The notes under the pieces: generated by a model
Told to the model about the DNA's origin: nothing
Databases searched by the model: none
What the model saw: only the letters and a program-made list of their open reading frames with translations
Position numbers and translations under genes: made by a program
Assembly: GCA_002838945.1 (NCBI GenBank)
Contig: PGXB01000010.1
Coordinates: 89,038 to 153,037, forward strand
Length of the DNA: 64,000 nucleotides
Direction: 5' to 3'
From: a candidate division Zixibacteria bacterium HGW-Zixibacteria-1
GTDB lineage: Bacteria; Zixibacteria; MSB-5A5; GN15; PGXB01
Shown here: positions 36,569 to 45,906 of the stretch, in pieces
How positions within the stretch are numbered: position 1 is the first letter of the stretch
Layout of the letters: each line of letters opens with the position of its first letter

Positions 36569-38224
36569 CTATTCAAACTTAAACAATTCACACAGATTGG
36601 AATTCAGCTTTTTGGTCAAATCATAATTGACCGACGGCTGAATCGGTATCTCCACCACTGACAGTTCCTGACTGGTGATGGCCTCTTTCAAATTACTTTC
36701 CAGTTCGGCCGGTGTCAACGGACAATATCCCTTGATGCCGAAACTTTCGGCGTATTTCACAAAATCGGGATTGGTCAACGCCGTCGATGTTGACCGGCCG
36801 GTATGGCTCATCTGTTTCCACGATATCAAGCCATAATCGTTATCGTTAAGCACGATAATGGTAAAACCGACGCCGATTCTTTTGGCGGTTTCGATTTCCT
36901 GCGAATTCATCATGAAACCGCCGTCACCCATGACCGCCACCACTTGCCGCTTCGGATGCGCCAGTTTGGCCGCGATGCCGCCCGGCAGGGCGATACCCAT
37001 ACTGGCCAGACCATTGGAAATTATAACCGAGTTCGGTTCATAGACCGGGTAATTGCGCCCGATCCACATCTTGTGGCTGCCGACATCGGAAATAAGAACA
37101 TCGCCCGGATTCATCAGGCCGCGAATAACATGCAGGACACCCGGGATGGTGAATTTGTCGCCGTCTTTCAAGCGGTATGATTCGAAATCGGCCATGATAT
37201 GGTCGCGCAGAGATTTAAACCAGTTGGGGCTGAAAGAGATGTTTTCCTTCTCGACGATTTCATTGAGATCCCAGAGCGCCGCGGAGACATCGCAGACAAT
37301 CTCGACATCAGGCTGATAAAAATTATAAACCTCGGCGGGCGTGAAATCGATATGAATAATCTTCTTGTCGCGCTCACCGTTCCAGTGTTCGGGGGCATAC
37401 TCGGCAATATCATAGCCGACCGTGATAATCAGGTCGGCCCTGTCGATGGCACACATGACAAAATCGCGCGCCTGCAGACCGACTGTGAACAGCGAATGCG
37501 GATCATTATCCGAAACCGCGCCCTTGCCCATAAAGGTCGAGACGACCGGGATATGGGTCAAGCTGACAAACTTCCGGAGATGTTTCGAGGCCATTTTCCT
37601 GATAGCGCCATTGCCGGCAATAATCAGCGGGACCTTCGACTTTTTCAACAGTTCGACGGCGTTTTCTATTGCCTTATAATCGGGTGCGGCGCGGCGCAGC
37701 CGCACCGGCGGGATCGGATCCAGATCGCAGTCCATTTTAGCGACATCTTCGGGAAGTTCAAAATGGGCGGCGCCCGGTTTTTCCATCTCGGCCAGCTTGA
37801 AGGCCTTGCGGATCACTTCCGGGGTGATTTTCGGATTCTGAATCGAGGCGTTCCATTTGGTAATGGGGCGAAACATGTTGACAATATCGATATTCTGGTG
37901 GCTTTCTTTGTGCGTGCGATCGGATGAACCCTGACCGGTGATGGCCACGACCGGAGATTTATCGAGATGGGCATCGGCTACCCCGGTTATCAGGTTGGTT
38001 GCGCCCGGCCCCAATGTCGAAAGGCAGACCCCGGCTTTGCCGGTGAGACGGCCGTAAACATCGGCCATAAAAGCGGCTCCCGATTCATGGCGGGTCGGGA
38101 TAAATTTTATAGATGAGTTCTCCAGCGAAAAAAGCAGGTCCTCGGTTTCCTCGCCGGGCACCCCAAAAACATATTTGACACTTTCATTCTCAAGACATTT
38201 AACAACCAGATCAGAGACTTTCAT
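36569..38224 (-). CDS. TPP-dependent acetolactate synthase-like / 2-oxoglutarate decarboxylase-like enzyme
   Basis: 551 residues. N-terminal VFGVPGEETEDLL and the TPP-activating Glu in RHESGAAFMADVYGRLTGKA, followed by CLSTLGPGATNLITGVADAH; the TPP/Mg motif is GDGGFMMN...NDNDYG. The protein reads as an AlsS/IlvB homologue, but its close similarity in layout and pairing with SSADH (12 bases downstream) match the cyanobacterial 2-oxoglutarate decarboxylase. A catabolic acetolactate synthase is the alternative. It is the first gene of a two-gene operon. Confidence 0.88.
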   Translation of the reverse strand: MKVSDLVVKCLENESVKYVFGVPGEETEDLLFSLENSSIKFIPTRHESGAAFMADVYGRLTGKAGVCLSTLGPGATNLITGVADAHLDKSPVVAITGQGSSDRTHKESHQNIDIVNMFRPITKWNASIQNPKITPEVIRKAFKLAEMEKPGAAHFELPEDVAKMDCDLDPIPPVRLRRAAPDYKAIENAVELLKKSKVPLIIAGNGAIRKMASKHLRKFVSLTHIPVVSTFMGKGAVSDNDPHSLFTVGLQARDFVMCAIDRADLIITVGYDIAEYAPEHWNGERDKKIIHIDFTPAEVYNFYQPDVEIVCDVSAALWDLNEIVEKENISFSPNWFKSLRDHIMADFESYRLKDGDKFTIPGVLHVIRGLMNPGDVLISDVGSHKMWIGRNYPVYEPNSVIISNGLASMGIALPGGIAAKLAHPKRQVVAVMGDGGFMMNSQEIETAKRIGVGFTIIVLNDNDYGLISWKQMSHTGRSTSTALTNPDFVKYAESFGIKGYCPLTPAELESNLKEAITSQELSVVEIPIQPSVNYDLTKKLNSNLCELFKFE

Positions 38225-38442
38225 GCTATCCTCAGGCTTAAGAAAATAAAACTCCCAACGACGGGATTACTAATTTGCCACTCTATAACAATTTCCGTGG
38301 GTAAATGTTCTTATATTATACGGTTAACTTTCCGGTCTTTTATCAATATTTAAACAATCACCGTCTTGATTCGTTATTTAATATGGCATAAACATTTTAA
38401 TTTTAGCAATTTATTTATCGTAATATTTGGGTGGGAGGTCAC

Positions 38443-38922
38443 ATGAAAAAACTAATCATATTTATTATTCTCGCTATGCTTGTTGGGTGTTCTTCTGACA
38501 AATCACCTATAGATTATGATGATCCATGGACGTATTCGGACAACTGGTACGGCGTTGCGCAACTTATTTATCCGGGGCCCGATGACGCACCATTGTTTGA
38601 CAGCGCCGCAATTCTGGATCTTACTCTTGATGAAAAAGGGAACTATTATTATTCGGCCTATGATATTCCTAGAGTCCCAATACCGGTTGTTATCAATGAA
38701 TTCAAAGGAAAATTTTATATTTTTAGTGAATCGATTAAATTTATTCCTGAAATCACGGATCGGCCGCCGAGAAAACCTTATATCCTCGAAGGTACCTACG
38801 GCTTTCAACTGCAGGGGACGCAAATGACCTTAAAACAGATATTGCATCCCGATTCCTGGCCGGAGATTCATACTATTACGCTGACTCAAATCGATGAAGG
38901 ATATGTACTTTTCGACCAATAA
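38443..38922 (+). CDS. Small predicted lipoprotein
   Basis: About 159 residues. The lipobox MLVGCSSDKSP follows a short hydrophobic segment, so Cys is the lipidation site. GGGAGGTCAC precedes ATG 38443, which is preferred over a GTG four codons upstream. The body is beta-rich with no recognised domain. It ends directly against the stop of the convergent pyruvate dehydrogenase gene (38923). Confidence 0.8.
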   Translation: MKKLIIFIILAMLVGCSSDKSPIDYDDPWTYSDNWYGVAQLIYPGPDDAPLFDSAAILDLTLDEKGNYYYSAYDIPRVPIPVVINEFKGKFYIFSESIKFIPEITDRPPRKPYILEGTYGFQLQGTQMTLKQILHPDSWPEIHTITLTQIDEGYVLFDQ

Positions 38923-41622
38923 TCATGATATCATCGGGTTCGACTTGTCCGGATTTATGTTTAGTTCCTTAATGGCTTTTTGCACCACTGCCATATTTAT
39001 TTTCTTTTCGTTCGCCAGCGCATATAACGCGGCCAGGGCAATGTAGCGGGCATCGACTTCAAAGAAATCGCGCAATGAGGCTCTTCCGTCGGAGCGTCCG
39101 AAGCCGTCGGTCCCGAGTATCTCGTACCGTCCGGGTATCCATTTGGCAATTGATGCCGGCAGCGCCTTGATATAATCACTGGCCGCCACAAAGACCCCTT
39201 TCTCATTCCCGAGCGCCTGGGTAATATAGGGCATTTCCGGCTCCTTGTCGGGGTGCAGCATATTGGACCGTTCCGTCATCATGGCATTATAGTACAATTC
39301 TTTATAACTCGTCACCGACCAGACATCGGCGGCGACTTTGTACTTCTCTTCAAGAATCTTCTGTGCCTTGATCGCTTCATTCATAATGGCGCCGCTTCCG
39401 AAAAGATGCGTCTTGCTTTCCGATTTACTCAACTGCGAGGCTTTGAATTTGTACAGACCCTTCAGGATTCCTTCTTTGATATGCTCCCCTTCCGGCATAG
39501 GGGGCATATGATAAAACTCATTCATGGCCGTGATGTAATAGAATATATTTTCCTGCTTCTCGAACATGCGATAAATGCCGTCGCGGACAATGACCGCCAG
39601 CTCATAGGCAAAAGCCGGATCGTATGCTTTCAGGTTGGGAACCGGCAGGGCCAGAATGTGGCTGTTGCCGTCCTGGTGCTGCAATCCTTCGCCCGCCAAT
39701 GTAGTCCGGCCGGAGGTGCATCCGACCATAAAACCTTTGGCCTGAATATCTCCCGCCGCCCAAACCAGGTCACCGACCCGCTGAAGGCCGAACATCGAAT
39801 AATAAAGGAAAAACGGCAGGCAGTTGATGCCATGCGTGGCATAAGCGGTCCCGGCGGCGATAAACGACGACATCGAACCCGCTTCGGTGATGCCTTCCTC
39901 GAGGATGGTGCCGTCTTTTCGCTCGTTGTAAAACATCAGCAAATCCTTATCGACCGGCACATAGAGCTGACCGACCGATGAATATATCCCGAATTTGCGA
40001 AATAGCGATTCCATCCCGAAGGTGCGGGCTTCATCGGGCACAATAGGGATGATATATTTGCCGATTTTTTCGTCATTCAATAGTTTCGACAGAATATGCA
40101 CGAAGACCATGGTGGTCGAGACCTCGCGGTCGGAAGTACCTTCATAGTACTCTTCAAAAAGTTCTTCGGGCGGCGTTTTAACCGGGCCGGTTTTGATGGT
40201 GCGTCCGGGGACATATCCGCCGAGCTCTTTTCTGCGATCGAGAAGGTATTTTATTTCGGGGGTATCATTTTCCGGGCGATAGAAAGGGGCCTCCGAAAGT
40301 TCGCCGTCCGAGATCGGGATACCGAAATGACTGCGGAACTCGCGCAATTCCTCTTCGTTCAACTTTTTCTGCTGGTGTGTGATGTTTTTCCCTTCGCCCG
40401 CTTCGCCCAGACCGTACCCCTTGATCGTTTTGGCGAGAATTACGGTCGGTCGGCCCTTATGCTCGACCGCCGCTTTATAGGCGGCATAAACCTTGACTGG
40501 GTCGTGACCGCCGCGTTTGAGTTTGTGAAGATCCTCGTCGGAAAGATGCTTGACCATTTCGAGCACCTCGGCATCGCGCCCGAAGAAATCCTTGCGGATA
40601 TAATCGCCATCAGATACGGAATACTTCTGGTACTGGCCGTCAGGGGTTTCATTCATTATTCTGACCAGTTTGCCATCATGATCCTTTTCCAGCAGATGAT
40701 CCCAGTCGGTTCCCCAGATGACCTTGATGACATTCCAGCCGGCGCCGGTGAAAATGGCCTCGAGTTCCTGAATGATTTTGGCATTGCCGCGGACCGGCCC
40801 ATCGAGTCGCTGAAGGTTGCAGTTGACGACCCAGATGAGATTATCGAGCCGCTCGCGCGAAGCCAGCGTGATGGCGCCAAGCGATTCCGGTTCATCCAGT
40901 TCGCCGTCACCCAGAAAGGCCCAGACTTTCTGATCGGTCGGTTTTTTGAGGCTGCGGTTTTCGAGATAGCGGTTGAAACGGGCCTGATAGATCGACATGA
41001 TCGGACCGAGACCCATCGAGACGGTGGGAAATTCCCAGAAACCGGGCATCAGCCAGGGGTGCGGGTATGACGGCAAGCCCCCGGCGGGCCGTAACTCGCG
41101 GCGGAAGTTTTCGAGATCCTTCTCACTGAGGCGCCCCTCCAGAAAGGCGCGGGCATAGATTCCGGGGGCGGCATGGCCCTGGAAATAAACGATATCGCCG
41201 GGATGCTCCTCGTTGGGAGCGCGGAAAAAATGGTTGAAAGCGACTTCGTACAGGGTGGCCGATGAGGCATAAGTTGAGATGTGCCCGCCGATTCCGCTTT
41301 CCTCGCGGTTGGCCCGAACCACCATGGCCATGGCATTCCAGCGGATGATGCTCTTAATACGCCGCTCGATTTCGCGGCTTCCGGGATATGGCGGCTGGTC
41401 ATCGGGAAGGATCGTGTTGACATAGTCGGTGACACCGGGGCGCTGGAGCGAAGCACCGAGACCGGCCGCTTTTTCGGCCAAAATTGCCAGCACCTGGCGG
41501 ACACGGTCGGCCCCGCCGGTATCGAACAGGTCATCGAGCGACTCGAGCCATTCCTGGTTGACCTCGGCAGTTTCATTTATATCGTCACTGATTTCAGGGT
41601 CAATATTATCATTATCATCCAT
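38923..41622 (-). CDS. aceE: Pyruvate dehydrogenase E1 component, homodimeric (AceE type)
   Basis: 899 residues, the size of gammaproteobacterial-type AceE. The TPP motif is FLGDGELDEPESLGAITLAS with NCNLQRLDGP following; FQGHAAPGIYARAFLEGRL and GRTTLAGEGLQHQDGNSH are family signatures. It decarboxylates pyruvate and reductively acetylates E2 lipoyl domains. No E2 or E3 gene is adjacent, so the complex must be completed from elsewhere. The N-terminus carries a very acidic stretch (MDDNDNIDPEISDDINETAE). Confidence 0.95.
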   Translation of the reverse strand: MDDNDNIDPEISDDINETAEVNQEWLESLDDLFDTGGADRVRQVLAILAEKAAGLGASLQRPGVTDYVNTILPDDQPPYPGSREIERRIKSIIRWNAMAMVVRANREESGIGGHISTYASSATLYEVAFNHFFRAPNEEHPGDIVYFQGHAAPGIYARAFLEGRLSEKDLENFRRELRPAGGLPSYPHPWLMPGFWEFPTVSMGLGPIMSIYQARFNRYLENRSLKKPTDQKVWAFLGDGELDEPESLGAITLASRERLDNLIWVVNCNLQRLDGPVRGNAKIIQELEAIFTGAGWNVIKVIWGTDWDHLLEKDHDGKLVRIMNETPDGQYQKYSVSDGDYIRKDFFGRDAEVLEMVKHLSDEDLHKLKRGGHDPVKVYAAYKAAVEHKGRPTVILAKTIKGYGLGEAGEGKNITHQQKKLNEEELREFRSHFGIPISDGELSEAPFYRPENDTPEIKYLLDRRKELGGYVPGRTIKTGPVKTPPEELFEEYYEGTSDREVSTTMVFVHILSKLLNDEKIGKYIIPIVPDEARTFGMESLFRKFGIYSSVGQLYVPVDKDLLMFYNERKDGTILEEGITEAGSMSSFIAAGTAYATHGINCLPFFLYYSMFGLQRVGDLVWAAGDIQAKGFMVGCTSGRTTLAGEGLQHQDGNSHILALPVPNLKAYDPAFAYELAVIVRDGIYRMFEKQENIFYYITAMNEFYHMPPMPEGEHIKEGILKGLYKFKASQLSKSESKTHLFGSGAIMNEAIKAQKILEEKYKVAADVWSVTSYKELYYNAMMTERSNMLHPDKEPEMPYITQALGNEKGVFVAASDYIKALPASIAKWIPGRYEILGTDGFGRSDGRASLRDFFEVDARYIALAALYALANEKKINMAVVQKAIKELNINPDKSNPMIS

Positions 41623-41968
41623 TTTAGCGCCTCATCTGCTGAAAGACAAGTTATTCCAAGTTTATAGTATATACGGGTTTTAAAGAGATTTGAAAAGATT
41701 AAACAAAAATCGGCGATTGTCTAATACTTTAAACTTCACTTCGGAATACGCGGCATCCACAGGCAGAAATAATCCGGCCGGTGCTGCTCTCCGATCGCAA
41801 ACAAAGACTCAATTAATCCAATATCAAAGATAGCCGCGCCGTATATGTTGTAGCTTGAATCCTTATATTGGAAGTGAGCGAAAGCATGATATTTTATGGC
41901 ACTTTCCGTGGTAATAATCCTGAATACATGATTTCGGTATTATCTTATATAAAGAGAAAGAAGATGTT
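41623..41968. other. Intergenic region with a startless open frame
   Basis: 346 bases. On the minus strand, an open frame from about 41948 to the TGA at 41736-41738 reads with reasonable codons (FAHFQYKDSSYNIYGAAIFD, then IGLIESLFAIGE) but has no start codon. It may be the remnant of a gene or chance. No other feature was recognised apart from the presumed promoter of the flavodoxin gene. Confidence 0.4.
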
Positions 41969-42487
41969 ATGTCAAAAATAGGCATTTTTTATGGCAGTAC
42001 CACCACCAATACGATCGGGGTGGTGGCAACCCTGACTGACGAATTGAGCAAGGCAGGGTTCCAAGTTGACCGCTACGACGTCGCCGACGGCAACCTGAAG
42101 TCGATGAATGACTACAACTTACTTATTCTGGCTACACCCACCTGGAGCGGCGGGGAATTGCAGGATGACTGGAAACACGTCTTTGAACAGTTCGAGTCGC
42201 TTGATTTTACCGGCAAGCGGGTGGCGCTGCTGGGTATCGGCGACCAGTTGAATTACCCTGATCATTTTGCCGATGCCATCGCCGAACTGGCTGACTGCGT
42301 GTATCTTGGAGGCGGGCAGATTGTCGGCCGCTGGCCGACCGACGGCTATAAATTCCGACATTCGGCGGCGGTTGAGGATGATCTTTTTATCGGGCTGGTG
42401 GTCGATCAGTACAGCGAGAAAGAACTTACGGCCGGGCGAATCAGGAAATGGACCGGGATGCTTCGGCAGGAATTCGCCGGGCTCTGA
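41969..42487 (+). CDS. Flavodoxin
   Basis: 172 residues, long-chain type. The FMN phosphate-binding loop GIFYGSTTTNT is at the N-terminus; the isoalloxazine loops are TPTWSGGELQDDW and GIGDQLNYPDHFADA. It carries one or two electrons between reductases and acceptors under low iron or reducing conditions. A second flavodoxin follows 155 bases downstream in the same orientation. Confidence 0.95.
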   Translation: MSKIGIFYGSTTTNTIGVVATLTDELSKAGFQVDRYDVADGNLKSMNDYNLLILATPTWSGGELQDDWKHVFEQFESLDFTGKRVALLGIGDQLNYPDHFADAIAELADCVYLGGGQIVGRWPTDGYKFRHSAAVEDDLFIGLVVDQYSEKELTAGRIRKWTGMLRQEFAGL

Positions 42488-42642
42488 TTTTTTAACAACA
42501 AGGCCCTATTTATAAGGCAGACTAAGACGACCTCATATATCCTATTTGCTTTCGTATAAAACTATATATATTATTGATTGCCTTCGGGCCGATCGCGGGA
42601 GCTTGTAAACTGAAATCAAAGCAAGGCTTGGAGAAAAATAAC

Positions 42643-43254
42643 ATGACAAAAATTGGATTGTTCTATGGAAGCAATACCGGCCACACGGAGGAAGTCGCCG
42701 GTAAGCTTAGCGAGTACCTTCGGGATGCCGGTTATGATGTGGAGATGCACAATGTCGCCGGTACCGATTCCAATGACATGATAAAATATGACATGCTGAT
42801 TATGGCGGCCTCGACCTGGAAGGACGGTGAGCTTCCCGAGGATTGGAAAACTGCCTATAACGAGTATGCCAATTTTGATTTTTCGGGAAAGCGGGTGGCC
42901 TTTGTCGGACTTGGCGATCAGGCCAATTATCCGCAGAATTTTGCCGATGCCGTCGGTAAGTTGGCGCGACCGGTGGATACCAATGGCGGGCGTATCTTCG
43001 GCCGGTGGCCGACAAGAGGATATGATTTCGAGTCTTCCCGCGCCGTCAAAGAGGATCATTTTTACGGATTGATTCTTGATGAAGATAACGAAGATGACCT
43101 GACGGACGAAAGAATTCGGGAGTGGACGGCACTCTTGAGCAGTGAACTTCAGGGCGGGGAATATTCGGTAAGCGGGGAAATGGTAGATGACACCGCCGAG
43201 CTGAACGACGGCGATGACATGGAACCCGACAACAACGACGATGATATAAAATAA
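42643..43254 (+). CDS. Flavodoxin with acidic C-terminal extension
   Basis: About 203 residues. Start ATG 42643 follows TTGGAGAAAAATAAC; upstream in-frame codons give an unlikely N-terminus. FMN loops are FYGSNTGHTEEVAG, ASTWKDGELPEDW and GLGDQANYPQNFADA. Compared with the first flavodoxin it has an acidic tail of about 30 residues (DDTAELNDGDDMEPDNNDDD), which could modulate partner docking. It is likely a paralogue of the neighbour at 41969-42487. Confidence 0.94.
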   Translation: MTKIGLFYGSNTGHTEEVAGKLSEYLRDAGYDVEMHNVAGTDSNDMIKYDMLIMAASTWKDGELPEDWKTAYNEYANFDFSGKRVAFVGLGDQANYPQNFADAVGKLARPVDTNGGRIFGRWPTRGYDFESSRAVKEDHFYGLILDEDNEDDLTDERIREWTALLSSELQGGEYSVSGEMVDDTAELNDGDDMEPDNNDDDIK

Positions 43255-43378
43255 ATCAGCAAATGGCTGAACAACGTTGACGGCATATTCCGGACGCCAA
43301 AGCCTGATATGCCCGATAACGGCCTTTTGTAATTTCGGTCTATACAGCCAAACGGCCGGAATGGATTCCGGCAGAAAA

Positions 43379-43407
43379 AACCGGGTGAAAACACCCGGTT
43401 TTTTATT
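43379..43407 (+). terminator. Intrinsic terminator after the flavodoxin pair
   Basis: AACCGGGTG, AAAA loop, CACCCGGTT followed by TTTTATT: a 9-bp stem with a T-run. It is preceded by another perfect hairpin, GCCGGAAT/ATTCCGGC (43354-43371). It explains most of the 305-base gap before the GH13 gene. Confidence 0.9.
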
Positions 43408-43559
43408 CTTTGTTATATCTTTGACACCAATCTGAATAGAATAACGTATATTCTTTGCGGTCATCCTGCTCGACATCGTGAATATCCGCTGAAATGATCA
43501 AAACCGATGAAGCCGGCCAGGCGCTTCTCAATTGCCTTGGCTGCTCATAGGAGGTAAAT

Positions 43560-45281
43560 ATGTCTGGTGAGGTTAAGTCTGTAAAGGAATTGGACTTTAT
43601 ACCGCCCGAGTCGATCCACCCATCGCCCGCCGACTGGCGGGATCAGTTTATATATTTCCTGATGGTCGATCGCTTCGATAATAATCAGGATAATATCCCC
43701 GCATACGACCCGGCCGCGACTCCCCAAAATCGCCGGGCCGAATCGGGCCGGAATTTTCAGGGAGGAAATCTCAAGGGAGTAATGCGACGGCTGGATTATA
43801 TTAAAAATCTTGGCTGCACGGCTATCTGGCTGAGCCCCATATTCAAAAACCGCCGCGAAGATGATTTCACATATCATGGTTACGGCATTCAGGATTTTTT
43901 GGAAGTGGATCCCAGATTCGGGACATTTGCGGATCTCAGGAACCTGGTCCGCAAGGCTCATCGAAAAGGGATGTATGTGATACTCGATATTATTATCAAT
44001 CACACCGGCGATAACTGGTCCTATCCTGAAGGTGTCGATGCCCTGTATCGCACGGAGCCATATCCCTTCGGGAAATGGCGCGAAGCCGACCCGGCCCCCG
44101 GCTTCCAGATGGATGACGCAGTCTGGCCGGAGGAACTTCAGGCTCCCCATTGCTATAAAAGACGCGGGCGCATCCGGGATTTTGCCAGTGCAAGTCATGA
44201 TGAAGCTGTCAACGGCGATTTCTGTGATCTCAAGGAGCTGGATATAAAAAATAACACCGTGCTGGATACAATAATAAAAGCCTACAAGTACTGGATCGGC
44301 GCCGCCGATATCGATGGTTTCCGGGTCGATACGGTCAAGCATATGGAAAGCAGCGAAACCGCCATATTCTGTAATGCCGTCCGGGAGTACGCCCGCCGAA
44401 TCGGAAAGACGAATTTTTTCATTTACGGCGAAGTGGTCGGTGATGATGCCGTGCTGCAAAAATATATCGGCCGCAACAGCCGAATAGACGGCACCGACGA
44501 GCGGTTCCCGTCACTCGATGCCTGCCTTGATTTTCCGTTGTACTTTATCCTTGAGGAAGTCATCAAGGGCTTTCAGTACTTTGCGGATTTATATAACAGG
44601 TACGAGCGATTCAAGACATTCTATGCCGACCATGGCGCCTCGGGGCAGTATTTTGTCACCTTCGTGGATAACCATGATCAGATGTCGCGGCCGCATCGCC
44701 GCTTCATGCATAATAATCCGAATACCCGACAGGCCGTTCTGGCCATAAGTTATTTGCTGATGAGCCAGGGGGTGCCGTGCATTTATTACGGGACCGAGCA
44801 GGGCTTCGACGGCGGCGGCGACAATGACAGGTATGTCAGGGAGTGCATGTTCGGCGGCGAATGGGGCGCCTTTGAGACCACCGGCGTGCATTTCTTCAAT
44901 TCCAACCATGAAATATACCGCGGCATAGTGTGGATTGCAAAGGTTCGTGCCGAGCATGCCGCGCTCCGATACGGGCGGCAGTACTTTCGCGAAATATCCG
45001 CCGATGGCATATCCTTTGGTTTTCCGATAAAGGGCAACTGCACCCTGGCCTTTTCCAGAATACTTGACACCGATGAAATCCTGGTGGCACTGAATCTTGA
45101 TGCCTCACCGCGGAATGACTGTATTACGGTGGACAGCAACCTGACACCTCCGGGAAGCGAGATGACGGACCTTCTCAATGGCGGCGCGCCGATTGCCGTC
45201 AGACAGGCCGGCGGCCGGGCTTATGTCCGGGTTCCGCTCGACGGGCACGGGGCGGCGATTTTAATGCGCAAACCGGCTTAG
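43560..45281 (+). CDS. GH13 alpha-amylase-family enzyme
   Basis: 573 residues. The four GH13 regions are visible: DIIINHTGDNW (I), GFRVDTVKHM with the Asp nucleophile (II), IYGEVVGDD with the Glu acid/base (III) and FVDNHDQMSRPHRR with the Asp stabiliser (IV). The N-terminal FLMVDRFDNNQDN and the insertion before region I resemble cyclomaltodextrinase/neopullulanase-like or amylosucrase-like enzymes. There is no signal peptide, so it is probably cytoplasmic glycogen or maltodextrin handling. GGAGGTAAAT precedes the ATG. Confidence 0.93.
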   Translation: MSGEVKSVKELDFIPPESIHPSPADWRDQFIYFLMVDRFDNNQDNIPAYDPAATPQNRRAESGRNFQGGNLKGVMRRLDYIKNLGCTAIWLSPIFKNRREDDFTYHGYGIQDFLEVDPRFGTFADLRNLVRKAHRKGMYVILDIIINHTGDNWSYPEGVDALYRTEPYPFGKWREADPAPGFQMDDAVWPEELQAPHCYKRRGRIRDFASASHDEAVNGDFCDLKELDIKNNTVLDTIIKAYKYWIGAADIDGFRVDTVKHMESSETAIFCNAVREYARRIGKTNFFIYGEVVGDDAVLQKYIGRNSRIDGTDERFPSLDACLDFPLYFILEEVIKGFQYFADLYNRYERFKTFYADHGASGQYFVTFVDNHDQMSRPHRRFMHNNPNTRQAVLAISYLLMSQGVPCIYYGTEQGFDGGGDNDRYVRECMFGGEWGAFETTGVHFFNSNHEIYRGIVWIAKVRAEHAALRYGRQYFREISADGISFGFPIKGNCTLAFSRILDTDEILVALNLDASPRNDCITVDSNLTPPGSEMTDLLNGGAPIAVRQAGGRAYVRVPLDGHGAAILMRKPA

Positions 45282-45302
45282 TGCATTGTGAATGCAATAA
45301 TT

Positions 45303-45330
45303 AAAAAACCGGATGGGGGCACCCGGTTTT
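45303..45330 (+). terminator. Intrinsic terminator after the GH13 gene
   Basis: AAAAACCGG, a 10-base loop and CCGGTTTT form a stem just after the GH13 stop and just before the convergent ferritin-like gene. It may act in both directions. Confidence 0.7.
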
Positions 45331-45353
45331 CCCATAAATGCATGGGATATATT

Positions 45354-45776
45354 TTATAGTTCCAGCGCCGTCTGGAGATCGCGCTCGTGCTCCTCTTCCA
45401 TTATCAGAATATCTTCCAGCATCCGGCGCAAACCATAAAGACTCAACTCTTCGGCCTGTTTGATTCGCTCGCGGTATCTTGAAACCGCATTTTGTTCTCC
45501 GGCCAGGTCTTGTTCCAGCATGGTTCTGCTTGCGGGTGAGGTTTCGATTTTCTGCACTTTGGTGGTCGGCACACCGCCCAGGTAATCGATCTGTTGGGAC
45601 AAAGTGACCGCATGCTGCATTTCTTCCTGCGAGTGAATTACCAATTCCTTGATAACGCCTTCATAATGCGGCCCGGTTATAACGGCGGTATGCTGAACAT
45701 ATTGAATTGCGGCCGCGAACTCCCACTCAAGATCTTCATTCAAAAGAGCAATCAATTGCTTCTTGGTGATAGGCAT
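45354..45776 (-). CDS. Ferritin-like / bacterioferritin-type protein
   Basis: 140 residues forming four helices. Candidate di-iron ligands are Glu in LNEDLEWEFAAAIQY, EEMQH in HSQEEMQHAVTL, and Glu in LAGEQNAVSRY plus EEEHE in ILIMEEEHERDL. This matches the bacterioferritin-comigratory ferritin-like family with E..H patterns spaced for a dinuclear site. It is likely involved in iron or oxidative-stress handling. AGGGTATTTCT-type sequence precedes the ATG. Confidence 0.85.
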   Translation of the reverse strand: MPITKKQLIALLNEDLEWEFAAAIQYVQHTAVITGPHYEGVIKELVIHSQEEMQHAVTLSQQIDYLGGVPTTKVQKIETSPASRTMLEQDLAGEQNAVSRYRERIKQAEELSLYGLRRMLEDILIMEEEHERDLQTALEL

Positions 45777-45906
45777 AGAAATACCCTCCGGATTTTATCT
45801 TGATATTAGTATAGATTGAAATAAATATACTAATCCCTTTCGGGATCGGTCAATCTCTAAAAGAAAAAAGCGGAAAATAAAGCGCCCGACAATAAAGTCG
45901 CCGCTT

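Noticed and set aside
42616..43476. Minus-strand open frame of about 286 codons over the second flavodoxin
   Set aside because: The plus strand encodes a clear flavodoxin with a ribosome-binding site; the antisense product has no family features.
43545..44459. Long minus-strand open frame antisense to the GH13 gene
   Set aside because: It lies wholly within a gene with all four GH13 catalytic regions; the antisense frame has no recognisable domain and reflects codon bias. The same applies to antisense frames over aceE, aldehyde dehydrogenase, TPP enzyme, flavodoxin and M24 genes.
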